Shown: in pieces, positions 56,288 through 63,970 of the stretch | Numbering within the stretch: the stretch's first letter is position 1 | Layout: each line of letters starts with the position of its first letter | Assembly (NCBI RefSeq): GCF_014656195.1 | Contig: NZ_BNBY01000022.1 | Coordinates: 83,128 to 147,127 of the forward strand | Source of the DNA: Kitasatospora xanthocidica | GTDB lineage: Bacteria > Actinomycetota > Actinomycetes > Streptomycetales > Streptomycetaceae | Direction: 5' to 3' | Length of the DNA stretch: 64,000 nucleotides | Notes under the pieces: generated by a model | Databases searched by the model: none | Seen by the model: the letters and a program-made list of their open reading frames with translations, nothing else | What the model was told of the DNA's origin: nothing | Translations under genes and position numbers: made by a program

Positions 56288-56314
56288 GCCCTGGCATACG
56301 GGGGATGCCAGGGC
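56288..56314. terminator. Bidirectional terminator
   Basis: GCCCTGGCAT (56288-56297) pairs perfectly with ATGCCAGGGC (56305-56314). Degenerate repeats of the type GCGAAACRCGTGAA precede it at 56,216-56,287. Confidence 0.88.
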
Positions 56315-56387
56315 CTGGGGTTTCGCACGGCCCCCACAGGGCCGCAGGTGCCGGAGTCCCGGCGACGGGTCGGTGGTACCGGACGGG

Positions 56388-56573
56388 TCAGGCAGCGGTG
56401 CGGTGGCGCTCCAGCACCGTGTCGACGCCGTGCTCGGCGGCGAGTCGGCGGAGGTCGTCCAGCTCGGACTGCTCCACCTCGGCGAGGAACTCGTCCCCGG
56501 CCTCGATCGCGCGGTGCAGGTCCTGCTCGGCGTTGGCTATGCGCTGCAGGATTCCGGCCTTGAAGGCGTCCAT
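56388..56573 (-). CDS. Small conserved acidic/helical protein, 61 aa
   Basis: The 61-residue protein, from ATG 56573 after AGGGGG, is one long amphipathic helix with a break: FKAGILQRIANAEQDLHRAIEAG and LAEVEQSELDDLRRLAAEHGV. No motif gives a function. Proteins of this size and pattern are common in Streptomyces, and it probably dimerises as a coiled coil. The longer frames to 56876 are not supported. Confidence 0.7.
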   Translation of the reverse strand: MDAFKAGILQRIANAEQDLHRAIEAGDEFLAEVEQSELDDLRRLAAEHGVDTVLERHRTAA

Positions 56574-57016
56574 ACGGGCCCCCTTACTGTGTCGGACGTG
56601 CACGGTCGTGCGTTCTCCGCCCCGAGGAGGTTCAGCCGGTGAATGCGCCCCGGCCGGCAGGTGGTGGCTCTCCGGTCGGGCGCGGAGACGGCCTTCGGCC
56701 GCTCCCGGTGATGTCCCAGCCCCAGGGCCGGCGCGGATGAACGCACGGCGGGTGGGTGCGATCGGCCAAGAACCAGATCGCGGGTGTGCAGCTGTCCTCC
56801 CCCGGGAGGGGGCCGGGAAACCTCCCGGCGGAAGAAAGTTGCCCGTGTCACATTCCAAGCGGAGTGATACCGACACGAACGGTCACCGTCGCGGCCCCGG
56901 GCGTCCTGCCCGAGTGGCAGCTTATCGCTGCTTTACCGCAGGACCAGGCAGGATGGAGGCACCGTCGGAGCCGTGCGTCCGCTTTCCGGGGCCGGCCTGG
57001 AGAAGGGACAACGACC
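56574..57016. other. Region upstream of cutR, no gene seen
   Basis: About 440 bases between a leftward small gene and cutR. GCAGC-TTATC-GCTGC at about 56,917-56,931 and CTCCC/GGGAG arms near 56,796 are small hairpins. The first lies about 90 bases before cutR. The regulator probably controls this promoter itself, but no repeat typical of an OmpR site was found. Confidence 0.35.
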
Positions 57017-57670
57017 GTGCGGGTTCTCGTCGTCGAGGACGAGCAGCTGCTTGCCGAGGCCGTCGCGACCGGCCTGCGCCGCGAGGCGATGGCCGTCGAC
57101 GTGGTGTACGACGGGGAGGCCGCGCTCCAGCGCATCGCGGTCAACGACTACGACGTGGTGGTCCTGGACCGGGACCTCCCGCTGGTCCACGGCGACGACG
57201 TCTGCCGCAAGGTGGTCGAGCAGGGCCTGGCGACCCGGGTGATCATGCTGACCGCCTCCGGCGACATCAGCGACCGGGTCGAGGGGCTGGAGATCGGCGC
57301 GGACGACTACCTTCCGAAGCCGTTCGCCTTCAGCGAACTCGTCGCCCGGGTAAGGGCGCTGGGCCGCCGTGCGACCGTCCCGCTGCCCCCGGTGCTGGAG
57401 CGGGCCGGGATCTCGCTCGACCCCGGCCGGCGCGAGGTGATCCGCGAGGGGCGCACCGTCCAGCTCGCCCCCAAGGAGTTCGCCGTCCTGGAGGTGCTGA
57501 TGCGGGCCGGCGGCGCCGTCGTCTCCGCCGAGCAGTTGCTCGAGAAGGCCTGGGACGAGCACACCGACCCGTTCACCAACGTCGTGCGCGTCACCGTGAT
57601 GACGCTGCGCCGCAAGCTCGGCGACCCGCCGGTGATCGTCACCGTGCCGGGCTCCGGCTACCGGATCTGA
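57017..57670 (+). CDS. cutR: OmpR-family response regulator CutR
   Basis: The 217-residue regulator has a receiver (VLVVEDEQLLAEAV, Asp51 in VVLDRDLPLVHGDD, Thr in MLTASGD, Lys in YLPKPFAFSELVARV). An OmpR-type winged helix follows (RTVQLAPKEFAVLEVLMRAGGAVVSAEQLLEKAWDEHTDPFTNVVRVTVMTLRRKLG). It matches CutR, which in Streptomyces affects secretion stress and antibiotic output. The GTG at 57017 follows AAGGGACAACGACC. The cognate kinase gene begins 187 bases later, a rather long gap for this pair. Confidence 0.88.
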   Translation: MRVLVVEDEQLLAEAVATGLRREAMAVDVVYDGEAALQRIAVNDYDVVVLDRDLPLVHGDDVCRKVVEQGLATRVIMLTASGDISDRVEGLEIGADDYLPKPFAFSELVARVRALGRRATVPLPPVLERAGISLDPGRREVIREGRTVQLAPKEFAVLEVLMRAGGAVVSAEQLLEKAWDEHTDPFTNVVRVTVMTLRRKLGDPPVIVTVPGSGYRI

Positions 57671-57856
57671 CCACCGGATCGACCGCCGGCTCCGGCCACC
57701 GTTTCCGGCCACCGGATCCGGTCACGGATCGGCCACCTGATCCCGCCGGGGAGCGACCCGCCCGGCGGGCTCCCCGGACTCATCACCGAGGAGGGCCCCC
57801 GCCCCGGGACCCCACCACCCCGCGCCCGCCACGGCGGACGCCCCGAGAGGACGATC

Positions 57857-59188
57857 ATGACCACCCCGCCCCCGGCCGGCGGGGCCTCCGGCGCGCCCGC
57901 CGGCGGCCCGCGCGCCGTCCCGCCCAAGCCCGTGCACCCCCCGCGCTCGGCCCGGTCGAACCAGACCTACGTCCCCGGCGACGGCGTGCTCGCCTGGCTG
58001 CCCTTCCGCCCCACCATCCGGATGCGGCTCACCCTGCTCTACGGCGGGATGTTCCTGATGGCCGGCGTGGTGCTGCTGCTGGTGATGTACTTCTTCGTCC
58101 AGCAGGCCCTCCAGGAGGTCGGCCAGCCGCACCTGGTGCTCAACGGCTCGGGCATCTCGGTGCGCACCCCGGACAACCTCACCCTGACCAGCCAGTCCGC
58201 GCTCGACCAGTGGCTGAACGACTACAAGGCCTACCAGGCCAGCCAGGCGCTCAACACCCTGCTGCGCAAGCTGCTCACCGTCCTGGTCTGCCTCGCCGTG
58301 ATCGCCTTCGCGGCCGGCTACGCGATGGCCGGCCGGGTGCTGCGCCCGCTCGGCCGGATCACCCGCACCGCCCGCGACGTCGCCTCCTCCGACCTGCACC
58401 GCCGGATCGAGCTGGACGGGCCGGACGACGAGCTCAAGGAGCTCGCCGACACCTTCGACGACATGCTGGACCGGCTGGACCGCTCCTTCGACTCCCAGCG
58501 CCGCTTCGTCGCCAACGCCTCGCACGAGCTGCGCACCCCGCTGGCGATCAACCGCACCCTGCTGGAGGTCCAGCTCTCCGACCCGGCCGCCTCGCCCGAC
58601 CTGCAGCAGCTCGGCAAGACCCTGCTGGCCACCAACGAGCGCAGCGAGCAGCTGGTCGAGGGCCTGCTGCTGCTCGCCCGGAGCGAGAACGAGCTGACCG
58701 ACCGCCGCCCGGTGGAGCTCTCCGAGGTGGCCACCCGGGCGCTGGAGCAGACCCGGGCCGAGGCGGACAAGCGCGAGGTCGAGCTGCGCTCGAAGCTCGA
58801 TCCGGCCGTGGTCGCGGGCAACGGCGTGCTGCTGGAGCGGCTCGCGCTCAACCTGCTGCAGAACGCAGTCCGGTACAACACCGCGGGCGGCTGGGTCGAG
58901 CTGGCCACCGCCGCGGTGCCGGGCGGCGGCGAGCTGGTGGTCTCCAACACCGGACCGGTGGTGCCCGGGTACGAGCTGGAACACATCTTCGAGCCGTTCC
59001 GCCGGGTGAAGGGCGCCGACCGCACCCGCAGCGACAAGGGGGTCGGGCTCGGCCTGTCCATCGTCCGCTCGGTCGTGCGCGCCCACGGAGGCACCGTGGA
59101 GGCCACCCCGCGCGCCGGCGGCGGGCTCACCATGCGGGTCCGCATCCCGTCGCCCCAGGGCGCCGTCCCGGGCTCCGCCCCGCGCTGA
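57857..59188 (+). CDS. cutS: Sensor histidine kinase CutS
   Basis: The 443-residue kinase has a Pro-rich N-terminus (1-50), TM1 (57-80), a short outer domain (81-138), TM2 (139-158), HAMP (160-213), a His kinase domain with His223 in NASHELRTPLAI, and HATPase motifs NLLQNAVRYN and GVGLGLSIVRSVVRAHGG. It phosphorylates CutR. The outer domain has no cysteine; the only Cys in this area, Cys145, lies inside TM2. Reports that I recall link CutS sensing to outer cysteines, so this copy may differ. The ATG at 57857 is preceded by GAGAGGAC. Confidence 0.88.
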   Translation: MTTPPPAGGASGAPAGGPRAVPPKPVHPPRSARSNQTYVPGDGVLAWLPFRPTIRMRLTLLYGGMFLMAGVVLLLVMYFFVQQALQEVGQPHLVLNGSGISVRTPDNLTLTSQSALDQWLNDYKAYQASQALNTLLRKLLTVLVCLAVIAFAAGYAMAGRVLRPLGRITRTARDVASSDLHRRIELDGPDDELKELADTFDDMLDRLDRSFDSQRRFVANASHELRTPLAINRTLLEVQLSDPAASPDLQQLGKTLLATNERSEQLVEGLLLLARSENELTDRRPVELSEVATRALEQTRAEADKREVELRSKLDPAVVAGNGVLLERLALNLLQNAVRYNTAGGWVELATAAVPGGGELVVSNTGPVVPGYELEHIFEPFRRVKGADRTRSDKGVGLGLSIVRSVVRAHGGTVEATPRAGGGLTMRVRIPSPQGAVPGSAPR

Positions 59189-59217
59189 CCGCCCCTTCCG
59201 TGGGCGACCGTTTCCCG

Positions 59218-59265
59218 CCGCCCCCGCCAGGCCCGTCAAGACGACATAAGGCCTGGCGGGGGCGG
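59218..59265 (+). terminator. cutS: Terminator after cutS
   Basis: CCGCCCCCGCCAGGCC (59218-59233) pairs perfectly with GGCCTGGCGGGGGCGG (59250-59265), followed by CTTGTCTTTTCC. Confidence 0.92.
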
Positions 59266-59266
59266 C

Positions 59267-59320
59267 TTGTCTTTTCCGGCCCGAGCAACTTACGGTGTCG
59301 TAACCTACGCAACCGTAAGT
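59267..59320 (+). promoter_or_regulatory. Desaturase promoter with paired operator dyads
   Basis: Two dyads of the form TACG-N4-CGTA lie 15 bp apart: TTACG-gtgt-CGTAA (59290-59303) and TACG-caac-CGTA (59306-59317). The whole is bounded by a 9-bp inverted repeat, ACTTACGGT (59288-59296) and ACCGTAAGT (59312-59320). A promoter TTGTCT (59267-59272) - 18 bases - TACGGT (59291-59296) would place the -10 inside the first dyad, so a bound repressor would block it. Paired dyads are typical of TetR-type lipid regulators. Confidence 0.65.
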
Positions 59321-59413
59321 GGGTCCGCCGGTGCCCCCCGCCGACGGGTCCGCACGTTGCGTGCCCGCCCAGCGCGCCCGTCCCCGCGCGTGCCGTCCTC
59401 CGGGAGCAAGACC

Positions 59414-60412
59414 GTGACCATCGCCCCTGTACAGCGCAGCACCGTGCAGAGCAGCCCCGCCCTCGGATCGAGCGGCTGGACCGACGCGCGGCTCATCCTG
59501 GCCCTCGAAGAGGTCGTGGAGAAGGAGCTCAACCGCCACCTGGGCGTGGCCAAGGAGTGGATGCCGCACGAGTTCGTCCCGTGGAGCCGCGGGCGCGACT
59601 TCGACGGCGTGCTGGGCGGCGAGGCCTGGTCGCTCGAGCAGTCCCAGGTGACCGCGCTGGGCCGGGTGTCGCTGGTGGTCAACCTGCTGACCGAGGACAA
59701 CCTCCCCAGCTACCACCACGAGATCGCGAGCATGTTCGGGCGCGAGGGCGCCTGGGGCACCTGGGTGCACCGCTGGACGGCCGAGGAGGGCCGCCACGGC
59801 ATAGCCATTCGCGACTACCTGCTCGCCACCCGGGCCGTCGACCCGGTGGAGCTGGAGCGGGCCCGGATGAACCACATGTCCGAGGGCTTCGAGTCCGACA
59901 ACGCGCACAGCATGCTGCAGTCGGTCGCGTACGTGGCCTTCCAGGAGCTCGCCACCCGCATCGCGCACCGCAACACCGGCAAGCACGCCGGCGACCCGCT
60001 GTGCGAGCAGCTCCTGGCGAAGATCGCCAACGACGAGAACCTGCACATGGTCTTCTACCGGAACCTGCTGAAGGCCGCCCTGGAGATCGCCCCGGACCAG
60101 GCCATGCGGGCCATCGCCGACGTGGTGACCGACTTCCGGATGCCCGGCCACGGGATCCCCGGCTTCGAGCGCGCCGCCGCCCAGATCGCCCTCGGCGGGG
60201 TGTACAACCTGCGCATCCACCACGACGACGTGCTGCAGCCGGTGCTGCGCAAGCTCAAGGTGATGGAGATCGACGGCCTCGGCCCGGAGGGCGTGCTGGC
60301 CCAGAACGAGCTGGGTGTCTTCCTGGACGGGCTGGACGCCCAGGCGCGCAAGTTCGAGGAGCGCCAGGCCGCGATCCTGGCCCGTCGGGCGGCCCGGAAG
60401 GGCGCCGAATAG
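59414..60412 (+). CDS. Acyl-ACP desaturase (ferritin-like diiron enzyme)
   Basis: The 332-residue soluble enzyme resembles DesA-type acyl-[acyl-carrier-protein] desaturases that introduce a double bond into fatty-acyl chains. Diiron ligands are in LEEVVEKELNRHL (Glu), NLLTEDNLPSYHHEIASMF, WTAEEGRHGIAIRDYL (EExxH) and IANDENLHMVFYRNLL (DExxH). The helical bundle length is normal. The GTG at 59414 follows GGGAG; the longer frame from 59267 contains the operator and is rejected. It is a single-gene unit. Control by fatty-acid status through the upstream dyads is an inference. Confidence 0.92.
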   Translation: MTIAPVQRSTVQSSPALGSSGWTDARLILALEEVVEKELNRHLGVAKEWMPHEFVPWSRGRDFDGVLGGEAWSLEQSQVTALGRVSLVVNLLTEDNLPSYHHEIASMFGREGAWGTWVHRWTAEEGRHGIAIRDYLLATRAVDPVELERARMNHMSEGFESDNAHSMLQSVAYVAFQELATRIAHRNTGKHAGDPLCEQLLAKIANDENLHMVFYRNLLKAALEIAPDQAMRAIADVVTDFRMPGHGIPGFERAAAQIALGGVYNLRIHHDDVLQPVLRKLKVMEIDGLGPEGVLAQNELGVFLDGLDAQARKFEERQAAILARRAARKGAE

Positions 60413-60885
60413 GGTGCGCCGAGGGGCGGTCGGAGTGGGTGGATTTTCCGTGGTTTGCCCCGGAAGATTCTGAACGTGACCAAGCTCACACCGTGTCGCT
60501 CCACGGTCCTGGACAACCTCGGAGAGTGATCATCCGGCCGGGGGTGTCGGTCGCCGTGCGTGACCGGATTCCGTCCTCGGGCGGACCCGTCGCGACGGTC
60601 GGCGTCCCTGGTGGGCAAGGGATTCGGTGGGTGTCCGCACCAGCTCTGCTCACTGTGCGTGTCCGGTTCGCCGAGCTCGGGAAGGGGCGGCGATGGCCCA
60701 GCGTGAGGCCTTCGCCAGCCCCGAGGATCACCCCGATGGAGGCCCGGCTGAGTGTCGATTGAGTAACAGGGCTTGAAGTAAGGCAAAATCTCCGCCTCGG
60801 GTCGGGCACAAGACCGACCCCCCATGCGTTACGTGCCCTGGAGATACCGCACACACCGCACAAACCCGGAGGGGGAGAGCGAAAA
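60413..60885. other. Intergenic region before the DUF4193 gene
   Basis: About 470 bases hold no gene I can support. Near the right end, GATTGAGTAACAGG and AAGTAAGGCAAAATC (60,755-60,790) form an A/T-richer patch with TTGAGT and CAAAAT words, which may be the promoter of the next gene. Confidence 0.4.
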
Positions 60886-61185
60886 ATGGCAACCGACTAC
60901 GACACCCCACGCAAGACCGACGACGAGCTCAACGAGGACAGCATCGAGGAACTCAAGGCTCGGCGGAACGACAAGGGCGGAAGCTCTGTCGACGTCGACG
61001 AGTTCGAGGCTGCCGAGGGCATGGAGCTCCCGGGCGCCGACCTCTCGAACGAGGAGCTCGCCGTTCGGGTCCTGCCGAAGCAGGCCGATGAGTTCACCTG
61101 CATGAGCTGCTTCCTGGTCCACCACCGCAGCCAGCTGTACAGCGAGAAGAACGGCAACCCGATCTGCCGGGACTGCGGCGCCTGA
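60886..61185 (+). CDS. DUF4193 family protein, zinc-ribbon end
   Basis: The 99-residue acidic protein starts MATDYDTPRKTDDELNEDS and has a C-terminal CMSCF...CRDC ribbon, the signature of DUF4193, conserved across actinobacteria and of unknown function. GGAGGGGGAGAG precedes the ATG, one of the strongest ribosome sites in the window, so it is probably abundant. Two hairpins follow. Confidence 0.92.
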   Translation: MATDYDTPRKTDDELNEDSIEELKARRNDKGGSSVDVDEFEAAEGMELPGADLSNEELAVRVLPKQADEFTCMSCFLVHHRSQLYSEKNGNPICRDCGA

Positions 61186-61280
61186 GCACCGCGGCGGACA
61201 GGGCCCGGTGCCCGCGGCTCCCGCGGGACCGGCACACCGCTCCTTCCGGCCCCGGGCAGCGGGGCCGGACGGCAGTTCCG

Positions 61281-61304
61281 GGGGCCGTCCGTCCGGACGG
61301 CCCC
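61281..61304 (+). terminator. First hairpin after the DUF4193 gene
   Basis: GGGGCCGTCCG (61281-61291) pairs perfectly with CGGACGGCCCC (61294-61304). Confidence 0.75.
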
Positions 61305-61347
61305 GACAGGACGGAGCCGGCCGACACGGCGGCCGGCGCAAAGTCGT

Positions 61348-61379
61348 AGGGACGGTCCCGCAGCAGCGGAACCGTCCCT
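61348..61379. terminator. Second hairpin, between convergent genes
   Basis: AGGGACGGT (61348-61356) pairs with ACCGTCCCT (61371-61379), with CCG/CGG inside across a one-base mismatch. Confidence 0.75.
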
Positions 61380-61428
61380 CTCCGTTTCACCGGTCCTTCT
61401 CGGGCCCTCGTGCCCTGGGCCCGCTCCC

Positions 61429-61887
61429 TCAGGCGCGGGCGCCGCGCCGGGCCTCCTCCAGCGCCTCCGACAGCTTCATCGGCGAGCGGGTCGACAGGTA
61501 GAGGTACGGCGTCGGGTCGGCCGGGTCGCTCACCTCGACCCGCAGCGCCGTCGGAACGTAGCTGCGCAGCAGCATGAAGGCGCGGGGATCGGCCTTGGGA
61601 CCGCGCCAGGCCGCCGCCTCCTTGGGGCTCAGCGCCTGCGCGGTGCCGAGCGCTTCCACCGGGATCCGGGCCGGTCCGGCCACCAGCGAGCCCTGGACCA
61701 CGCGGATCCGGGCCGAGCCGTAACTGCTGATCCCGACCGCGCCGGCGGCGATGCCGACCACCAGCCCGACCAGCGCGGCCGGGCCGCTGACCCGGATCAG
61801 GATCAGCGCGAGCGTGAGGCCCACCGCGACCGGGAGCAGCCACCAGGAGCGCGGCACCGTGAGGCGTTCGTCGTACATGCCCTCCAT
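61429..61887 (-). CDS. DUF3093 membrane protein
   Basis: The 152-residue protein begins with YDERLTVPRSWWLLPVAVGL, the DUF3093 signature, then two membrane helices (about 15-32 and 36-55). A cytoplasmic part contains GTAQALSPKEAAAWRGPKADPRAFMLLRSYV and PYLYLSTRSP. Function is unknown. ATG 61887 is used here; ATG 61878 lies just inside and its GGAGG is the codon pair of the first. Its promoter region is shared with the thioesterase gene. Confidence 0.85.
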   Translation of the reverse strand: MEGMYDERLTVPRSWWLLPVAVGLTLALILIRVSGPAALVGLVVGIAAGAVGISSYGSARIRVVQGSLVAGPARIPVEALGTAQALSPKEAAAWRGPKADPRAFMLLRSYVPTALRVEVSDPADPTPYLYLSTRSPMKLSEALEEARRGARA

Positions 61888-61937
61888 TGTGGGCGCCCTG
61901 ACACCCCGCGCGGGACGCCACCCCCACCGAGGGCCTT

Positions 61938-61955
61938 CCTACCCCTGGGTAGGGT
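61938..61955 (+). promoter_or_regulatory. Palindrome CCTACCC-CT-GGGTAGG overlapping a -10 element
   Basis: The perfect 7-bp-arm palindrome at 61938-61953 overlaps TAGGGT (61950-61955), a -10 hexamer 8 bases before the GTG start, so the thioesterase mRNA may be leaderless and a bound protein would block it. A near copy occurs at 52648-52663. Confidence 0.55.
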
Positions 61956-61963
61956 TGGGCGCC

Positions 61964-62593
61964 GTGACCGGTACGACAGCCCCCGACACCCCCACCGACC
62001 GGCCGGCGCCCACGATGCCGCCGACCCCGACGACCCCGCCGCCGGACGCCGTCCTGCCGCCGCGCGCCCCTCAGGCGCCCGCCCCCGGCACCCGGCTCGG
62101 CTCCCACTACGAGCACTGCTTCGGCTGCGGCCCGCAACACCCCGGCGGCCTGAAGATCGACGCGATCGCCGGCGAAGGACTCGACGTCACGGCCGAGTTC
62201 ACCGTCCGGGACGTCCACCAGGGCGGCCCCGGCCTGGCCCACGGCGGCCTGCTGACCACGGCCATGGACGAGACCCTCGGCACGCTCAACTGGCTGCTGC
62301 ACGCCCCCGCCGTGACCGCCCGGCTGGAGACCGACTTCCTCTCCCCGGTGCCCGTCGACTCGGTGCTGCACCTGCGCGCCTGGGTCACCGGCGTGCACGG
62401 CCGGAAGATCTACAGCGCGGCCGAGGCGCGGATCGGCGGCCCGGACGGACCGGTCGCCGTACGCGCTCAGGCGCTCTTCATCGAGGTGAAGCTGGAACAC
62501 TTCACCACGCACGGTCGTGCCGAGGACATCGAGAAGGTCCTCGACGACCCGGATCTGATGAAGCGCGCACGAGCCTTTGAGGTGAACCCTTGA
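61964..62593 (+). CDS. PaaI-type (hotdog) thioesterase
   Basis: The 209-residue protein has a Pro/Thr-rich first 45 residues, then a hotdog domain: HYEHCFGCGPQHPGGLKIDA, VRDVHQGGPGLAHGGLLTTAMDETLG and TARLETDFLSPVPVDSVLHLRAWV. It hydrolyses acyl-CoA thioesters. GTG 61964 is taken as start because it is 8 bases after a TAGGGT -10 element and no Shine-Dalgarno is present. Its stop overlaps the TTG start of dut (TTGA), so both are cotranslated. Confidence 0.88.
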   Translation: MTGTTAPDTPTDRPAPTMPPTPTTPPPDAVLPPRAPQAPAPGTRLGSHYEHCFGCGPQHPGGLKIDAIAGEGLDVTAEFTVRDVHQGGPGLAHGGLLTTAMDETLGTLNWLLHAPAVTARLETDFLSPVPVDSVLHLRAWVTGVHGRKIYSAAEARIGGPDGPVAVRAQALFIEVKLEHFTTHGRAEDIEKVLDDPDLMKRARAFEVNP

Positions 62594-63057
62594 GCGATAC
62601 CCCCCGCCCGCTGCTGGACGTCCTGATCAAGCGCATCGACCCCGAGCTGCCGCTGCCCGCCTACGCGCAGCCCGGCGACGCCGGCGCCGATCTGCGCACC
62701 ACCGTGGACGCCGAACTGGCCCCCGGCGAGCGGGTCGTCCTGCCCACGGGCATCGCCATCGCCCTCCCCGACGGCTACGCGGCCTTCGTCCACCCCCGCT
62801 CCGGGCTGGCAGCTCGTTGCGGAGTTGCTCTCGTGAACGCCCCGGGGACGGTCGATGCCGGGTACCGTGGAGAGATCAAGGTGATCGTCGTCAATCTGGA
62901 CCCGCGCGAGGGGGTCAAGTTCCGCCGAGGGGACCGAATCGCCCAGCTGGTGATCCAGCAGGTCGAGAAGGCCCGCTTCCACGAGGTGGAGGAACTGCCC
63001 GGGTCGGCACGTGCCGAGGGCGGGTTCGGGTCGACCGGCGGCCACGCCGCGGTCTAG
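62590..63057 (+). CDS. dut: dUTP diphosphatase
   Basis: The 155-residue trimeric enzyme converts dUTP to dUMP, keeping uracil out of DNA. All five motifs are visible: PGDAGADL, PRSGLAARCG, VNAPGTVDAGYRGEI, RGDRIAQLVIQ and the C-terminal arm GGFGSTGGH. It starts with the rare TTG at 62590, overlapping the thioesterase stop, with GAGGTG 5 bases upstream, so expression is coupled and probably modest. Confidence 0.96.
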   Translation: MSDTPRPLLDVLIKRIDPELPLPAYAQPGDAGADLRTTVDAELAPGERVVLPTGIAIALPDGYAAFVHPRSGLAARCGVALVNAPGTVDAGYRGEIKVIVVNLDPREGVKFRRGDRIAQLVIQQVEKARFHEVEELPGSARAEGGFGSTGGHAAV

Positions 63058-63120
63058 CATTCCCGCGGCCTCGCAGGAAGCCGAGCAGGTATTCGCATCG
63101 GTCTTGGACCGGGAAGGACA

Positions 63121-63930
63121 GTGACCGTGTTCCGTCGTCGCCAGAAGAGCGAGGACGCTGTCGAGCAGCTCGCCGACGACGCCATCAGCGCCGACGAGAC
63201 GGCCGATGACGTCGAAGGTTCCGCCGAGAGCGAGAACGTGACCGAGCTGGATGTGGCCGACCGGGTCGGCCTGCCGCCGGCTCCGCGGCCGGACGGTCCG
63301 TGGGACCACTCCGAGCTGGAGAACCCCGAAGAGGGACGGGTGGACCTCGGGGGTCTGCTGGTCCCCGGTGTCGAGGGCATGGAGCTTCGGGTCGAGGTCG
63401 CCGGTGACGCGATCGTGGCCGCGACCCTCGTGCTCGGCAACAGCGCCATCCAGCTCCAGGCTTTCGCGGCCCCCAAGTCCGAGGGCATCTGGGGAGAGGT
63501 CCGGGAGGAGATCGCCAACGGCATCACCTCGCAGGGCGGCCTCATCGAGGAGGAGGAGGGCCCGCTCGGCTGGCACCTCCGCGCCCAGGTCCCCGTGCAG
63601 CTGCCGGACGGCACCCAGGGTGTCCAGCTGGTCCGGTTCGTCGGCTGCGACGGTCCGCGCTGGTTCCTGCGCGGCGTGATCTCGGGCCAGGCGGCGGTGC
63701 AGCCGGAGATGGCCGGGATCCTGGAGCAGGTCTTCCGGCAGACGGTCGTCGTGCGCGGTGAGTCCCCGATGGCTCCCCGCGACCCGATCGTGCTGAAGCT
63801 CCCCGAGGACGCCCAGATGGTGGCCGACGGTGGCGGGGCAGCCGCCGGCGCCGGCGAGGCCGAGAACCGATTCGGCGGCACGGCGCTCGACCCGTTCGCG
63901 CGCGGCCCGGAGATCACCGAGGTCCGCTGA
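63121..63930 (+). CDS. DUF3710 family protein
   Basis: The 269-residue cytoplasmic protein begins VFRRRQKSEDAVEQL and has an acidic linker, then the DUF3710 core: GRVDLGGLLVPGVEGMELRVEV, IQLQAFAAPKSEGIWGEVREEIANGI and VRFVGCDGPRWFLRGVISG. Function is unknown. The family is conserved beside dut in actinobacteria. AAGGA precedes GTG 63121; GTG 63127 is an alternative. A hairpin follows. Confidence 0.9.
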   Translation: MTVFRRRQKSEDAVEQLADDAISADETADDVEGSAESENVTELDVADRVGLPPAPRPDGPWDHSELENPEEGRVDLGGLLVPGVEGMELRVEVAGDAIVAATLVLGNSAIQLQAFAAPKSEGIWGEVREEIANGITSQGGLIEEEEGPLGWHLRAQVPVQLPDGTQGVQLVRFVGCDGPRWFLRGVISGQAAVQPEMAGILEQVFRQTVVVRGESPMAPRDPIVLKLPEDAQMVADGGGAAAGAGEAENRFGGTALDPFARGPEITEVR

Positions 63931-63940
63931 CCGTCCAGAT

Positions 63941-63970
63941 CGCCCCTGCCCGGGAGTCCGGGCGGGGGCG
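63941..63970 (+). terminator. Terminator after the DUF3710 gene
   Basis: CGCCCC-t-GCCCGG (63941-63953) pairs with CCGGGC-g-GGGGCG (63958-63970) over GAGT, and is followed by ATTTGC. Confidence 0.85.

Noticed and set aside
56305..60762. A 1485-codon plus-strand frame across cutR, cutS and the desaturase gene
   Set aside because: It is a low-complexity Arg/Pro/Ala translation in the wrong frame of three clear genes.
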